From the NCBI GenBank assembly GCA_949126835.1, contig OX421508.1, positions 817,701-881,700 on the forward strand: a stretch of 64,000 bases of DNA. Reading direction: 5' to 3'. The translations under genes and the position numbers were made by a program. Position 1 is the first letter of the stretch. Each line of letters opens with the position of its first letter. Positions 1 through 12,412 of the stretch are shown one piece after another. This DNA is from Anisus vortex (Eukaryota; Mollusca; Gastropoda; Planorbidae). Under the pieces are notes generated by a model. It was not told the origin of the DNA, made no database searches, and saw only the letters and a program-made list of their open reading frames with translations.

Positions 1-941
1 ATCATCTCCCTTTACTCTCCAGCTTTTGACCTTTGATGTTTAAACTCACACAATTTCTTCTTTTTTTAATATTCAATTTAATCAGTTCTGTGGAACATTT
101 CAACTGAACTCATAAATAGAAAGAAAAAAATAAAAAAAATGAATAAAAAACTAATCTAGTTAAATCCAGAAAAACAAGATCACTATTGCATTGTGTAAAA
201 GCTTTGGTCAATCATTTCCCTGGATTCTCCCCCCCCCCACCCCCGCTTTGTCTATGCTTACCATTCCATTGACTTAACACCACAATCCCATTGTCACCTC
301 TGAATGAGTACTTCGTCATCCGCGAGTTTTGTGTTGGTGTTCTCTTTGTGTTCGGCGACCATGTGCTTACTGTTTGATTGGTTACGGGGGACTTTATTAC
401 TTACGCCCGCTTCCCCCTCCCCCGCCCCACCTCTCACTCACCTTGCTGGTCATCGGGTCAACAAGATATCTTTCATTACGGATTATAGTTGGATGAAATC
501 TATAATCCGCTTTCATCTGTTACCTTTAATCTCTTGTTTACGACTACGGGGAGATCTGGAGTCCCCCGTAACAATACATTGTTGTCTGTTTCTTTTATTT
601 CTGGCGCCGTTTTCTGTGAAATCTCGAGTTCCGGTAATCTCGTCTGTGATCTCATTGTCTTCTAGTGCGAGTTGTTGTTTAAACCCACTCCCTTCCTCCC
701 CCCACCCCCCCACCCCAGGTCCGTTTCATTGGTGAGGATCAATGCTATTGTTCTAAATATGGACCTATTGTTCTGGTCGCTATGGCCGGACAAAATGGTT
801 TTTTTTTTGTCCTAGAGGTTTGATACATAATTGAAAAAATACAGCGGTTCTGTCGTTGCTGGAAATAAATTAAATTTTCAAATAAACGCTTTGAATGTTT
901 CATCTTCCATTGGCCAACAGAGAAATATTATCTTGTATATT

Positions 942-1130
942 ACAGACAGTCCTTGTATAAAGAATATTATTGCGTCCTACGCTCATCTGTGGCCCGAGTC
1001 TAGTCTTGCATCTTTATTAATGTTTTTTCTTGTTTTATTCAGCCACCCATGCCCGAATGCCACTCGGGAAGACAGGATACTTTTATGGATTTGTTATCGC
1101 ATAAGGGATAAGGAAAAGGTTTTTATCTTT
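942..1130 (-). mobile_element. Family C LINE 3' end
   Basis: Complement of the tail: TATTGCGTCCTACGCTCATC, GAGTCTAGTCTTGCAT, CCCGAATGCCACTCGGGA. It fades near 1130. Confidence 0.7.
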
Positions 1131-1431
1131 ATGTGAACATTTTAACAGTTTGCAATTGTGTTGTATTTCTAAATTAGAGTTGAATGCCTTATGTATTATT
1201 ACTACTTTACTTTTTGCCCTACTGTCCTCTAAAGTTTCTATGTTTAGTGATTTAACTATTGGTGTTACTCTTGTCAGTTATGAGTATTCGCTAGTAATGA
1301 ACCTTGCAGCTCTGTTCTGAATTTGTTCTGAATTTGTTCATTGGCCAATAGAGAAATCATGTTATCTCAAGCCGAGTCTGATTAGGTTAAGCCATTTGAG
1401 AGGCTCTGTGTGTCCAATGTCTAAATGTTAC

Positions 1432-1551
1432 AGATGGACCACAATAGGACGCAATACTCATAGATGGACCACAGTAGGACGCAATACTCATAGATGGACC
1501 ACAGTAGGACGCAATACTCATAGATGGACCACAGTAGGGCGCAATACTCAT
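1432..1551 (+). repeat. 30-bp tandem array, 4 units
   Basis: Each unit has AGATGGACCACAGTAGGACG followed by CAATACTCAT. The words GGACCAC and GTAGGACGCAATA match the family C LINE tail, with a few bases between them deleted. Confidence 0.9.
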
Positions 1552-2445
1552 CTAATATTTCTTGGTGCTCAATCCTGAACTATAAATTTCTATATTATTC
1601 AATGCAGATCACCCACTCGCTGCTAAATAACAGTAAATAGCATGTAAAGTTGTAGTTAAATATGGCTAATGCTACAAGTAAAAACTCAAACCTCTTTTGG
1701 CAATTTTATCTCTAGAAGAAATATTAAGATAGAAAGTGGCGCAGACAAAAATATTTCTGATTTAAATGCTAATAAATTGGTTTTAGGTGGACCAATTGTT
1801 AGCGCTGCATGAAAACTGTTAGAAAAAATATTGTTCATTGTTGGTTTTTTGTTGATGTTGTTATTAGAAAAAACTTTTTACAAATTCCTAACGGCTATTT
1901 TCTCCTTTGGAAAGATTTATATTTTTTTAAAAGGGCGCCAATGTTCAGTTTGTACAGGACGCCGGCAACCCTAGGACAGGCCCTGTCACATGACCTGTTT
2001 CTATTGATATGCCCCCCCCCACACACACACTTCATAAAGTCTTTACAATAAAATGACATCTCTTACGCATATTATAAGTCACGCGTGTAACGGGATTGTG
2101 TGTCCGAAACAAAAACAACGACATATAAAGTGAGAACGAATATTATGTTTCCGGCATCTCTACCCGCCGCCGACCCCCTCAACCCCCCCCTCACCCCCCC
2201 CCCACACACAACTTCCCATGTCCTGCAAGTGTGCCGTCGTCGTGGTGACAAAGTGAAAACTTCCGGTCAGTGCACAGGGCCTGACTTCCGGTTCAATCCG
2301 TCACAGCCTCGTGCGTTGTGCGCCCTCCCCAGCTGGAAATATTCACCCAAGCAGAATTTCCAGAATCGCATAAAGTAAGCTATTAACTTCAGTCTAGCTG
2401 TGGCCGGGGGGAGGGCGAGTGTGTGAGTGGTTGAAAGGGAGAGAA

Positions 2446-2478
<33 letters not shown>

Positions 2479-2739
2479 TCAGGATACAAATATACAAGAA
2501 GAGAGATATAGAAACATATTTACGGAGATATAACAATGGAGAGGGGTAAAAGGAAAATGAGAGAGAGATAGAGAGAGAGGGAGGAAGAAAAAATAGAAAA
2601 ATGTGGGCACAAATAGATCAGAGGAGGACAATTATTCACGGAGAGATAACATTGCAGGAGGAGTAAAGAGAGCGAGAGAAAGATAAAATGATAGAGGACA
2701 TTGGGAGGAACAAAAATACATACAAAGGAGAGAGAGAGA

Positions 2740-2935
2740 ATGATAGAGAGAAAACTAGAAAATAATATGGAACGAACAACTTGAAAAAAATAATATGGAA
2801 CGAACAACTTGAAAAAAATAATATGGAACGAACAACTTGAAAAAAATAATATGGAACGAACAACTTGAAAGAGAGAGAGAGAGAAAATGATAGAGAGAAA
2901 ACTAGAAAATAATATGGAACTAACAACTTGAAAAA
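2740..2935 (+). repeat. 28-bp tandem array in GA-rich DNA
   Basis: Units with TAATATGGAACGAACAAC start at 2763, 2791, 2819 and 2847, with a fifth at 2910, set in a (GA)-rich stretch that runs from about 2430 to 3100. Confidence 0.9.
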
Positions 2936-3102
2936 GAGAGAGAGAGAGAATGAGAAAGTAAGGAGAAAAAGAAATATAATGCAAGAGAGATGAAAAGATA
3001 GAAAGATGGAGAGACAGATTTAAAAAAAAAGTGATGAATGAAGAAAACCGAAAGAAAGAAAGAAAAAGAGAAGTAAAGAGAAGGAGAGAGAGAAAGAGAA
3101 AG

Positions 3103-3434
3103 ATATACAAAGATATACAAAGATATACAAAGATATACAAAGATATACAAAGATATACAAAGATATACAAAGATATACAAGATATACAAAGATATACAAA
3201 GATATACAAAGATATACAAAGACAAAGATATACAAGATATACAAAGATATACAAAGATATACAAAGATATACAAAGATATACAAAGATATACAAAGATAT
3301 ACAAGATATACAAAGATATACAAAGATATACAAAGATATACAAAGATATACAAAGATATACAAAGATATACAAGATATACAAAGATATACAAAGATATAC
3401 AAGATATACAAAGATATACAAAGATATACAAAGA
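3103..3434 (+). repeat. 10-bp tandem array (about 33 units)
   Basis: Unit AGATATACAA, with several shortened units (AGATATAC). The 10-bp period gives open frames in several registers on both strands; none looks like a protein. Confidence 0.95.
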
Positions 3435-3919
3435 TGTTAAAGAACTCTTAAAGGACTGAGTTAAAGTCTGGTGTCTTCCAGTTGGCTAGATTCAGTACCG
3501 TCTCAACAGATGAAGTGATGGTCGTATGTCAAGTGGTCATCTTCTAACTTTATTCTACGTCACCCACAGGGGCGGGGGGGGGGCGAAGAAACTGGGGGTA
3601 AAGGGGGGCAACAGAAAGACGATTAAGACATTATGCGCGTGTGATGGTGTGTCTGGGATTGTGTGTATTTGTGTGTGTGTGAGAGGGCGTCTGGAGTCGG
3701 GTTTTTGTACATGTGCCAAAGGTATTGGCACTTTCCCCCTGCTTGTAATTGAATTTGCCCGTGTGTTGGGCTACGCGGGGAATGTGTGGCTCAGCAGAAT
3801 CTTTTATTTACAGTAGACATGTATGTCTAGCATATTTACAGATATTAGGTATACAGCCAGATAGATAAATGGATAGATAGATAGATAAAATGTTGGATAA
3901 ATGGATAATTATATATATG

Positions 3920-4010
3920 TGGTTATGCCCGTCAAAATGACGGAGAAACGAATGTGTTTTATTAAGAGAGAAAGAAAAAAGATTATGACAATAAAAACTT
4001 CTTCTTCTTC
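3920..4010 (-). mobile_element. Second copy of the hairpin-ended repeat
   Basis: It shares GGTTATGCCCGTCAAAATGA and CGGAGAAACGAATG with the copy at 18.2 kb, but the end adjoins a TA run instead of CTAG. Two copies suffice to call a dispersed repeat; the class is uncertain. Confidence 0.45.
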
Positions 4011-5464
4011 TTCATAATACTGTGGAGACCCCGTTAGAACCGAGGAAAGAGTCCACAATTTAAATACACATAAAATAATATAGCATCACAAACAACAATT
4101 ATAAACAGATGACAGAGTGTCACGTTAGGTTTTTAGACCAGCCCTTCAGTGACGATTTAAAAGCCTGTAGGGGTAGTGATGGAGGCCTGGTCCAGGGTGT
4201 TTTTCCTTTTAATTGTTTCTGGTCGCCTTGACCCTGGCATATGCATAAGAATTGTTGCTGTCAAACTTCTGGTATTATAAAGTAGGGAACAGTTGTGTTG
4301 ACTTGACTTGTTGTTAATAATATTAAATTAACAATAATAAACTATCTAAAAGAAAAAGAAAAAACACAAATACCAAACAATAAAAAGGTAAATAATAATT
4401 TAAAAAAATAGAAAATAATATTTCAATGCAATAAAAACTATAGTGATAACGATTTTTTTTTCCGGTATTTAATGTTTGTTCTTGCTTATTATATCAATAA
4501 AACCGTATTGAGAATGTTTCTTTCGGTATTTAGTTCTTTTATATTGTGTCCGATTGCACTAGCACATGCATAAAAATTGTTGCTGTCAGGCTTCTGCTAT
4601 TTAAAAGTAATCATTTATAACTTGTCACTTGTCCTTTATAATTAGTATAATTTAATTTATAGAGTGTAGAAAGTCGACTATTAAAGGGTGCTCTCAATAG
4701 CGACGTGCGTCCATTAAATAATTGAAACATGTGGTTACTTTTACTTAAAAGATAATGCAAACATCTATAACGCTAGTATTTTTTTAAAGTAGCATACACC
4801 ATTCAAACTCTCCAAGCCAAATTGCGGTGCGTAACTTTTGAAAAAAGATAGACAGACAGACTGATAAACAGACATATTCAAAAAGAATTACTATTAACTA
4901 TTTAAAAAAATGCAAAAAAAAAATTAGTTATACCCAAAAGGAAAACGTTAGCAAGAAATTGTCATGGCCACACAATCAACTTAACATTATCTACGGGCCA
5001 CTTAGTTCAACAACCAATATGCATATTTTGATACAAGAGGTGAATATTTAAATCATTTCCAGTCCGGGTTTTCCACCGTTATAGTACTATTTATATACCG
5101 GTTTTTCTTCTTCTTAGTTTGATTAAGTTGTCTTTCTTGACTAAAAAAACAACACATTGAGGATTTCGGGCATTACTTCCCTTAGACAGTCATGGAAATT
5201 GACAAGGTTTTTGTGCGTGTGCCAATTTTTTTTTTTTTTTTTTTTTTTTGGGGGGGGGGGGGGGAGTTCAAGGGAGTAAGGAGGGGGGTATTTACCGGGC
5301 AATGACTCTAGGCTAGGCCCAATCGGGCTGATTAGAAGTAAATGAATTAGTCGACTCAAGTACGCGGTGAACTCCCCCTTGAAGTGTATTGGACGTGGCT
5401 GATCTTCAGGGTATAATGACCAGACGAGTTAGTCCTAATGGACTGGACTGTTCGCTTGGCTCAT

Positions 5465-5690
5465 ACGGACGTTTATAAATGCACACACATAAAAATGTAT
5501 TTCTCCCGAGAGTGGCATTCGGGCATGGAATGGGTTGCCTGAAGAAACCAAGAAAAAAAAGTTATCTAAACATCATTTAAAACACTACTAGAAATGTTAG
5601 ACTAGACCCAAATCACGACTGGGCGTGGGCGCATTAATCTTCTTTATAGAAAGAGCGTCTGTAATGTACAAGATAAGAAGATAAAATATT
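5465..5690 (+). mobile_element. Family C LINE 3' end
   Basis: CGAGAGTGGCATTCGGGCAT, then GGGTTGCCTGAAGAAACC, CATCATTTAAAACACTA, AATCTTCTTTATAGAAAG and the tail AAGATAAGAAGATAAAA. The frame is eroded. Confidence 0.75.
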
Positions 5691-5751
5691 GGTCAAAGAT
5701 TTTAACTTATACATTTTGAGATGATCTATTATCGTGTTTGTTTAGTAAATT

Positions 5752-6628
5752 ATCCCGTTGGACCAAATTGATCTCTGGTGCCGGTGAGGCGGCGTTCACC
5801 AGTTTCTGTGGCCACTGTATACTAGGGGATGTGCGTCCTTTACTTAATCCTAACTAATGTCAGGTGCCCATCAGAGCTGGATAGACTCAAGGACACCCTC
5901 GAGTCCCGGAGAAAAGAAAATCCTAGCCTTCACCAGCATTCGAACCCAGGACCTCCGGTATACCAGTCGTTATCTCACCAAGGAAGCTTGTGTTAAGCTC
6001 ATCATCTCTCTCCTATTTTCCCGCTTGGACTATTGTAATTCGCTTTTGGCTGGTCTTCCGGCCTCCTCCCTTCAAGGACTCTAACGTATCCAGAATTGCG
6101 CAGCCCGACTAGTTCTCAAGAAGAAGAAGTCAAATAATATCAATCCTCTGCTCCGATCTCTGCACTGGCTACCCATCAACAACCGGATCTCATATAAGCT
6201 GGCTTCCCTCTGTTATAGGTGCCTGAATAACTGCGCCCCGGATTATCTTCGCTCTTGTATGGAGCTCTACACCCAGTCCCGCCCACTTCGTTCGGCATCT
6301 GACGCGCTTACTCTGCGGATCCCTCGTGTGAGGCTAGTGTCCGCTGGCGAACGTTCATTTTCCTACGCAGGACCGTCCGCTTGGAATCACCTCCCACTAC
6401 AGCTTCGCCAGAGCCCTAGCTATGACACCTTCAGGAGCCGGCTGAAGACTCACCTATTTCGTCAGCAGAATTAGCGTATTACTATATATTTCGTTGTCTG
6501 TCTGTATTCTGTAACTGTCGTCTGCGCATAGAACTGTCACGCGGGATATGCGCTATATAAGCACCGTTATTATTATTATTATTATACCAGCCGAACGCGC
6601 TGAGATTGGCCACCATGCCCCCCATTTA
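5752..6628 (-). mobile_element. Family A tRNA-derived SINE, split by the L2-like LINE
   Basis: Minus-strand SINE: body and B box (5752-5966, with the B-box complement ATTCGAACCCAGG), then the LINE, then the remainder of the tRNA head (6583-6628, CGAACGCGCTGAGATTGGCCACC). The two parts rejoin across TATACCAG to give the normal order seen in intact copies. Confidence 0.85.
5967..6582 (+). pseudogene. 5'-truncated L2/CR1-like LINE, end of reverse transcriptase
   Basis: The + strand reads as the C-terminal part of a non-LTR reverse transcriptase: SRLDYCNSLLAGLP, then after a stop RIQNCAARLV, RSLHWLP, CAPDYL and ERSFSYAGPSAWNHLP, ending at TAG 6472-6474. These blocks are typical of the L2/CR1 group. 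An in-frame TAA at 6082-6084 breaks the frame, and the 5' part (endonuclease and RT core) is missing, so it is a dead copy. The 3' UTR contains GCGCTATATAAGC and ends in (TTA)n, as L2-type elements do. It sits inside a minus-strand family A SINE and is flanked by TATACCAG at 5959-5966 and 6583-6590, a target-site duplication. Confidence 0.88.
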
Positions 6629-6639
6629 TCTCGAATGCA

Positions 6640-6790
6640 TTCTAAATGTTCACGTGTTCAAAATTATTGAAATTCCAATGTTTACCAACACTGGTAAAGT
6701 TTCAATGTTCATGTGTTCAAAATTATTCAAATTCTAATGTTTACCAACACTGGAAAAGTTTCAATGTTCTCTAAAAATATATTGTTAAAA
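6640..6790 (+). repeat. Short tandem duplication, about 60-bp unit
   Basis: TGTTCAAAATTATT and AATGTTTACCAACACTGG recur about 60 bp apart, with a partial third unit. Confidence 0.75.
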
Positions 6791-7349
6791 TTCTAACGTC
6801 TTCCAGACATGGCTAAACTTCACTGCAACAATTCTCAATTCTTTCTTTCTATTTATTCATTTCTCGTCTCTCTCTCTCCCACTATTTCTATCTCTCGCAT
6901 TCTCCCTCCTTCTCCCTCTCATTCCCTATCTCTCTCTACATTTCTCCCCTTCTCTCTTTCTTTCCATCTCTCTCCCATTTTCTCTCCACCAACTCTCCAT
7001 CTTTATTACCTACTTCCTCCCCCCCCCCTCTCTCTCTCCTCTCTTTCCCTTTCACTCCCTCTCTGTCTCTCTCCTCTCTTTCCCTTTCACTCCCTCTCTG
7101 TATCTTTTAAAAATTAAAAAAAAAGAGACATTTGGTCACGTAATGACAATCTGAAACTGCACGACGTGACCCAGATAAGTAAGTAAGTTTATTGTAATAA
7201 ATTAGCATCATCATCATTTCTAGGATTTTATGGTGTTATTGTTACTGGACTAGCTGTGTGTGTGTGTGTTGGTCCCCCCCCCCCAGCTCCATGTGGATGT
7301 GTCCCTCGGCTTAGTTTGCTTGTCCCCTAGTTACACGTCAGTGTGTCAG

Positions 7350-8700
7350 AGCTTTGTGTGAGTGTGACCTATCTCCATGTGAGTGTGACCTATCTCCATG
7401 TGAGTGTGACCTATCTCCATGTGAGTGTGACCAATCTCCATGTGAGTGTGACCTATCACCATGTAAGTGTGACCAATCTCCATGTGAGTGTGACCTATCT
7501 ACATGTGAGTGTGACCAATCTCCATGTGAGTGTGACCAATCTCCATGTGAGTGAGACCTATCTCCATGTGAGTGGGACCTATCACCATGTAAGTGTGACC
7601 AATCTCCATGTGAGTGTGACCAATCTCCATGTGAGTGTGACCAATCTCCATGTGAGTGTGACCAATCTCCATGTGAGTGTGACCAATCTCCATGTGAGTG
7701 TGACCAATCTCCATGTGAGTGTGACCAATCTCCATGTGAGTGTGACCTATCTCCATGTGAGTGTGACCGATCTCCATGTGAGTGTGACCTATCTCCATGT
7801 GAGTGTGACCAATCTCCATGTGAGTGTGACCTATCTACATGTGAGTGTGACCAATCTCCATGTGAGTGTGACCTATCTACATGTGAGTGTGACCAATCTC
7901 CATGTGAGTGTGACCAATCTCCATGTGAGTGAGACCTATCTCCATGTGAGTGTGACCTATCACCATGTAAGTGTGACCAATCTCCATGTGAGTGTGACCA
8001 ATCTCCATGTGAGTGTGACCAATCTCCATGTGAGTGTGACCAATCTCCATGTGAGTGTGACCAATCTCCATGTGAGTGTGACCAATCTCCATGTGAGTGT
8101 GACCAATCTCCATGTGAGTGTGACCTATCTCCATGTGAGTGTGACCGATCTCCATGTGAGTGTGACCTATCTCCATGTGAGTGTGACCAATCTCCATGTG
8201 AGTGTGACCAATCTCCATGTGAGTGTGACCAATCTCCATGTGAGTGTGACCTATCTCCATGTGAGTGTGACCTATCTCCATGTGAGTGTGACCTATCTCC
8301 ATGTGAGTGTGACCAATCTCCATGTGAGTGTGACCAATCTCCATGTGAGTGTGACCAATCTCCATGTGAGTGTGACCAATCTCCATGTGAGTGTGACCTA
8401 TCTCCATGTGAGTGTGACCGATCTCCATGTGAGTGAGACCTATCTCCATGTGAGTGTGACCGATCTCCATGTGAGTGTGACCGATCTCCATGTGAGTGTG
8501 ACCGATCTCCATGTGAGTGTGACCGATCTCCATGTGAGTGTGACCGATCTCCACGTGAGTGTGACCTATCTCCACGTGAGTGTGACCTATCTCCATGTGA
8601 GTGTGACCTATCTCCATGTGAGTGTAACCAATCTCCATGTGAGTGTGACCAATCTCCATGTGAGTGTGACCAATCTCCTTGTGAGTGTGACTTATCTTCG
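7350..8700 (+). repeat. 21-bp tandem array (about 64 units)
   Basis: Unit based on GTGACCAATCTCCATGTGAG plus T, with CCTATC, CCGATC and CACC variants that recur in blocks (compare 7480-7760 with 7850-8130), indicating duplications of multi-unit blocks. The period is seven codons, so frames stay open on both strands. The resulting repeats (VTNLHVS on +, EIGHTHM on -) have no start context or other sign of a gene. Confidence 0.95.
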
Positions 8701-9410
8701 TGTTAGTGTGACCTTAGCTAGCTCCGTGTTAGTGTGATCTTGTTCCGTATTAGTGTGATCTTGCTCCGTGTGAGTGAGACCTATCTTCGTGTTAGTGTGA
8801 CATATCTTCGTGTTAGTGTGACATATCTTCGTGTGAGTGTGACCTTGCTCCGTGTTAGTGTGACATATCTTCATGTTAATGTGACATATCTTCGTGTGAG
8901 TGTGACCTTTCTCCGTGTTAGTGTGACATATCTTCGTGTGAGTGTGACCTTGCTCCGTGTGAGTGAGACCTATCCTCGTGTTCGTGAGACCTATCTTCGT
9001 GTTAGTGTGACATATCTTCGTGTGAGTGTGACCTTGCTCCGTGTGAGTGAGACCTATCTTCGTGTTAGTGTGACATATCTTCTTGTTAATGTGACATATC
9101 TTCGTGTGAGTGTGACCTTGCTCCGTGTTAGTGCGACATATCTTCGTGTTAACGTGACATATCTTCGTGTTAACTTTACATATCTTCGTGTGAGTGTGAC
9201 CTTGCTCTGTGTTCGTGAGGCCTATCTTCGTGTTAGTGTGACATATCTTCGTGTGAGTGTGACGCATCTCCGTGTTAGTGTGACATATCTTCGTGTGTGA
9301 CGCAGCTCCGTGTTTGTGTGACATATCTTCGTGTGAGTGTGACGCAGCTCCGTGTTTGTGTGACATATCTTCGTGTGAGTGTGACGCAGCTCCGTGTTTG
9401 TGTGACCACT
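8700..9410 (+). repeat. Diverged 21-bp array (about 33 units)
   Basis: Continues the previous array with the related unit GTGACATATCTTCGTGTTAG and variants CTTGCTCCGTG. Alternating unit types suggest a two-type higher-order pattern. Confidence 0.9.
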
Positions 9411-10084
9411 GTGTAGGATCGTCACTTGGTCGAAACTGTCCGACACTGGACCCCTTCTGACACAGCTTACCGCCCCTCAACAGTGTGAGATCCGCTGTTG
9501 GCAACCGCACCCAACCCCACCCAACCCCACAAACCCCACCCAACCCCATCAACCCTACTCAATAAGGACAAGTGGTAACGACCCCCAGGTTCATCACGCC
9601 TGGCCACAGCCGACTATTGGATTTCATTTCCCCAGCGGAGCGTGACGTGATTGCCTGGCACGATTTCATCGACAAGGGCAGCAACTCGTGAACATTTTAC
9701 TCCAGAGTTCTTTCCCTTTCTATTTCCTAATTGCATAATTTTATTTTCATCCTCTACCAAGTGCATAGTTAGTTCGTGATAGTTTTTTTTATATTGATTT
9801 TTATCAACAATTTCTATTATGGTAAGTTGATGACCTAATTCAGTATTTTTTTTATAAACATATAGGTTCATGTGACATTTTTCTTCTAGGAAATTTTGAT
9901 ATTTTTTCTTCTCATATAGAATGTTCTACTTCAAATTTTCCATTCCCACAAACCCCAGTTTTGTATATTAATGGGTCACAACCGACGGTACTTCTTTTGT
10001 TTTTATGGGCCGTACTTACTGGTGTGTACTTACTGGTGTGTACTTACTGGTGTGTTTCGCCTTTTCTGTACCCATGGGCCTCAT

Positions 10085-10400
10085 CGCTGGCGAAGTGTGG
10101 AGGCGTACGGTTGGCTTACATTAAGAGCAGACCGGTGGGCGAAAGCATATGGGGGAGGGGGGAAAGGGGAGGGGCAGCCCCTGTTGCGCTTCCGAGGCTC
10201 ATTGCATTGCCGAGAGACCCGCATCCGAGCTCGGTGGGGGAGGAAGCAATGAGCGCAGCATCACGTCTCAACCCCGCCATGGTTCCTGGATGTCCAGACC
10301 TACAGTCTGCGATTGGTGCTACATGGCGACAGTGCAAGTATGCGAGCGAGCCACCACGATTATTATCCAAGGGGAATTGCCAATGGAGGGGGTGTGTGTG
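10085..10400 (+). repeat. Unexpanded copy of the dispersed element that carries the 19-bp array at 32.8 kb
   Basis: It aligns in reverse complement with 32775-33700: CGGTGGGCGAAAGCAT, CTCGGTGGGGGAGGAAGC, AATGAGCGCAGCAT, TCAACCCCGCCATGG, GCGAGCGAGCCACCACG and AGGGGAATTGCC have counterparts there in the same order. The segment equal to one array unit (CGACAGTGCAAGTATGCG) occurs only once here. The family is not recognised. Confidence 0.7.
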
Positions 10401-11379
10401 AAGAAGTGTAGTGCACGTACTGTGGTTTCCGCCGTATCGGCGTGCCGCAGAGGTGGTTAGTCTCGGACAGGATCTTGGTGTGCCGCCTCCCACCCCCCCC
10501 CCCTTTTGATCCACCACCTTACAGGAAGTCTCGTCCAGTTTTGTTAAGGGACAGTAATTCTAAATCAGGTGTGATTCGCCGGTAGGTGTCGCTGTTCTCA
10601 ATGACGATGTAAATAAATAGTTTGATGTTTGACAATTACAGGACATTTAGTCTAACGATGGCATTATGGGAAAAACAATAACACTGTATTAAGGGCAGTT
10701 AAATATCGAATGTGAAATGATTTGAGAGTTGTCTTCGCATAAGAATCGTCCAGCGGGGCACACCACGTCGCATCGACGGGGAAAAAAACGTGCAAACCGC
10801 GACAACAAGTGGAAACCACGTGTTAAGTTTGTCTGGAAGTCTGTAATGTTCCAGTTTAGACTAAGAATGTTTCCTTGTCGTCTGCTAACGTTTAATGGAA
10901 AATTTTAGGAGGGAAAAACCAAACTGCAACGTGCGTGATTTCGCTAGATAACTGTAATTTCACTGATCTATATAAAAGAAATGGATTAGGCACGGAAACA
11001 ATATTCTTGACGCAAAAAAAGCATCCGCCATTGTGACCTATATGCTTTCACTTATCTATATATATATGTTTGTTTCCTAAAGACTGACCTGTAAATACAT
11101 TTCAACTAAATAATAATAGCACTTCCGTTTTGTCGTATAGGTTTGTTTGGTTTGTTCAAATAATTATATGCGGTTTATTCCTACACATCAATTATATGGG
11201 TAAGTGAACTGTGTATAAAGTTTATGAACATTGTTATCGTCTGCTCGTTTCCATAGGTACATGGATACACAATTTATGAAGGAGGCTATATCCATTGTTT
11301 TGATTTTTTTTATAGATCAGTGAGGGTTAGGTCAGAGGCTGCGGGTTTTCCCCATTTATCTTCTGGGACCGTGCCACAT

Positions 11380-12412
11380 AGGACACTGCTCATTGGTTGC
11401 CAAATAGGACACTGCTCATTGGTTGTCAAATAGGACACGGCTCATTGGTTGCCAAATAGGACACGGCTCATTGGTTGCCAAATAGGACACGGCTCATTGG
11501 TTGCCACATAGGACACGGCTCACTGGTTGCCACATAGGACACGTCTCATTGGTTGCCACACAGGACACTGCTCATTGGTTGCCAAATAGGACACGGCTCA
11601 TTGGTTGCCACATAGGACACGGCTCATTGGTTGCCACACAGGACACTGCTCATTGGTTGCCAAATAGGACACGGCTCATTGGTTGCCACACAGGACACTG
11701 CTCATTGGTTGCCAAATAGGACACGGCTCATTGGTTGCCACATAGGACACGACTCATTGGTTGCCACATAGGACACGGCTCATTGGTTGCCAAATAGGAC
11801 ACGGCTCATTGGTTGCCACATAGGACACGTCTCATTGGTTGCCACACAGGACACTGCTCATTGGTTGCCAAATAGGACACGGCTCATTGGTTGCCACATA
11901 GGACACGGCTCATTGGTTGCCACACAGGACACTGCTCATTGGTTGCCAAATAGGACACGGCTCATTGGTTGCCACATAGGACACGGCTCATTGGTTGCCA
12001 CACAGGACACTGCTCATTGGTTGCCAAATAGGACACGGCTCATTGGTTGCCACATAGGACACGGCTCATTGGTTGCCACACAGGACACTGCTCATTGGTT
12101 GCCAAATAGGACACGGCTCATTGGTTGCCACATAGGACACGGCTCATTGGTTGCCACATAGGACACGGATCATTGGTTGCCACACAGGACACGGCTCATT
12201 GGTTGCCACATAGGACACGGCTCATTGATTGCCACACAGGACACGGCTCATTGGTTGCCACATAGGACACGGCTCATTGGTTGCCACATAGGACACGGCT
12301 CATTGGTTGCCACATAGAACACGGCTCATTGGTTGCCACATAGGACACGGCTCATTGGTTGCCACATAGTACACGGCTCATTGGTTGCCACATAGGACAC
12401 GGCTCATTGGTT
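11380..12412 (+). repeat. 26-bp tandem array (about 40 units) of CCAAT boxes
   Basis: Units contain GGACACGGCTCATTGGTTGC then CACATA or variants (AAATA, CACACA). Every unit holds CTCATTGGTT, whose complement AACCAATGAG is a full NF-Y consensus. A three-unit pattern (TAGGACACGG, CAGGACACTG, AAATAGG) repeats in the middle. Confidence 0.95.

Noticed and set aside
2520..3431. 303-codon minus-strand frame of IFVYLCISLY repeats, resembling a membrane protein
   Set aside because: It reads through GA-rich DNA and a 10-bp array; hydrophobicity follows from the TAT/CTT composition.
7343..8737. 464-codon open frame of VTNLHVS repeats
   Set aside because: It comes from a 21-bp tandem repeat with a period divisible by three; the opposite strand is also open and there are no exon signals.
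9961..10517. Overlapping frames of 93-146 codons on both strands
   Set aside because: The region is a dispersed element also present at 32.8-33.7 kb; no domain is recognised and frames are not kept between copies.
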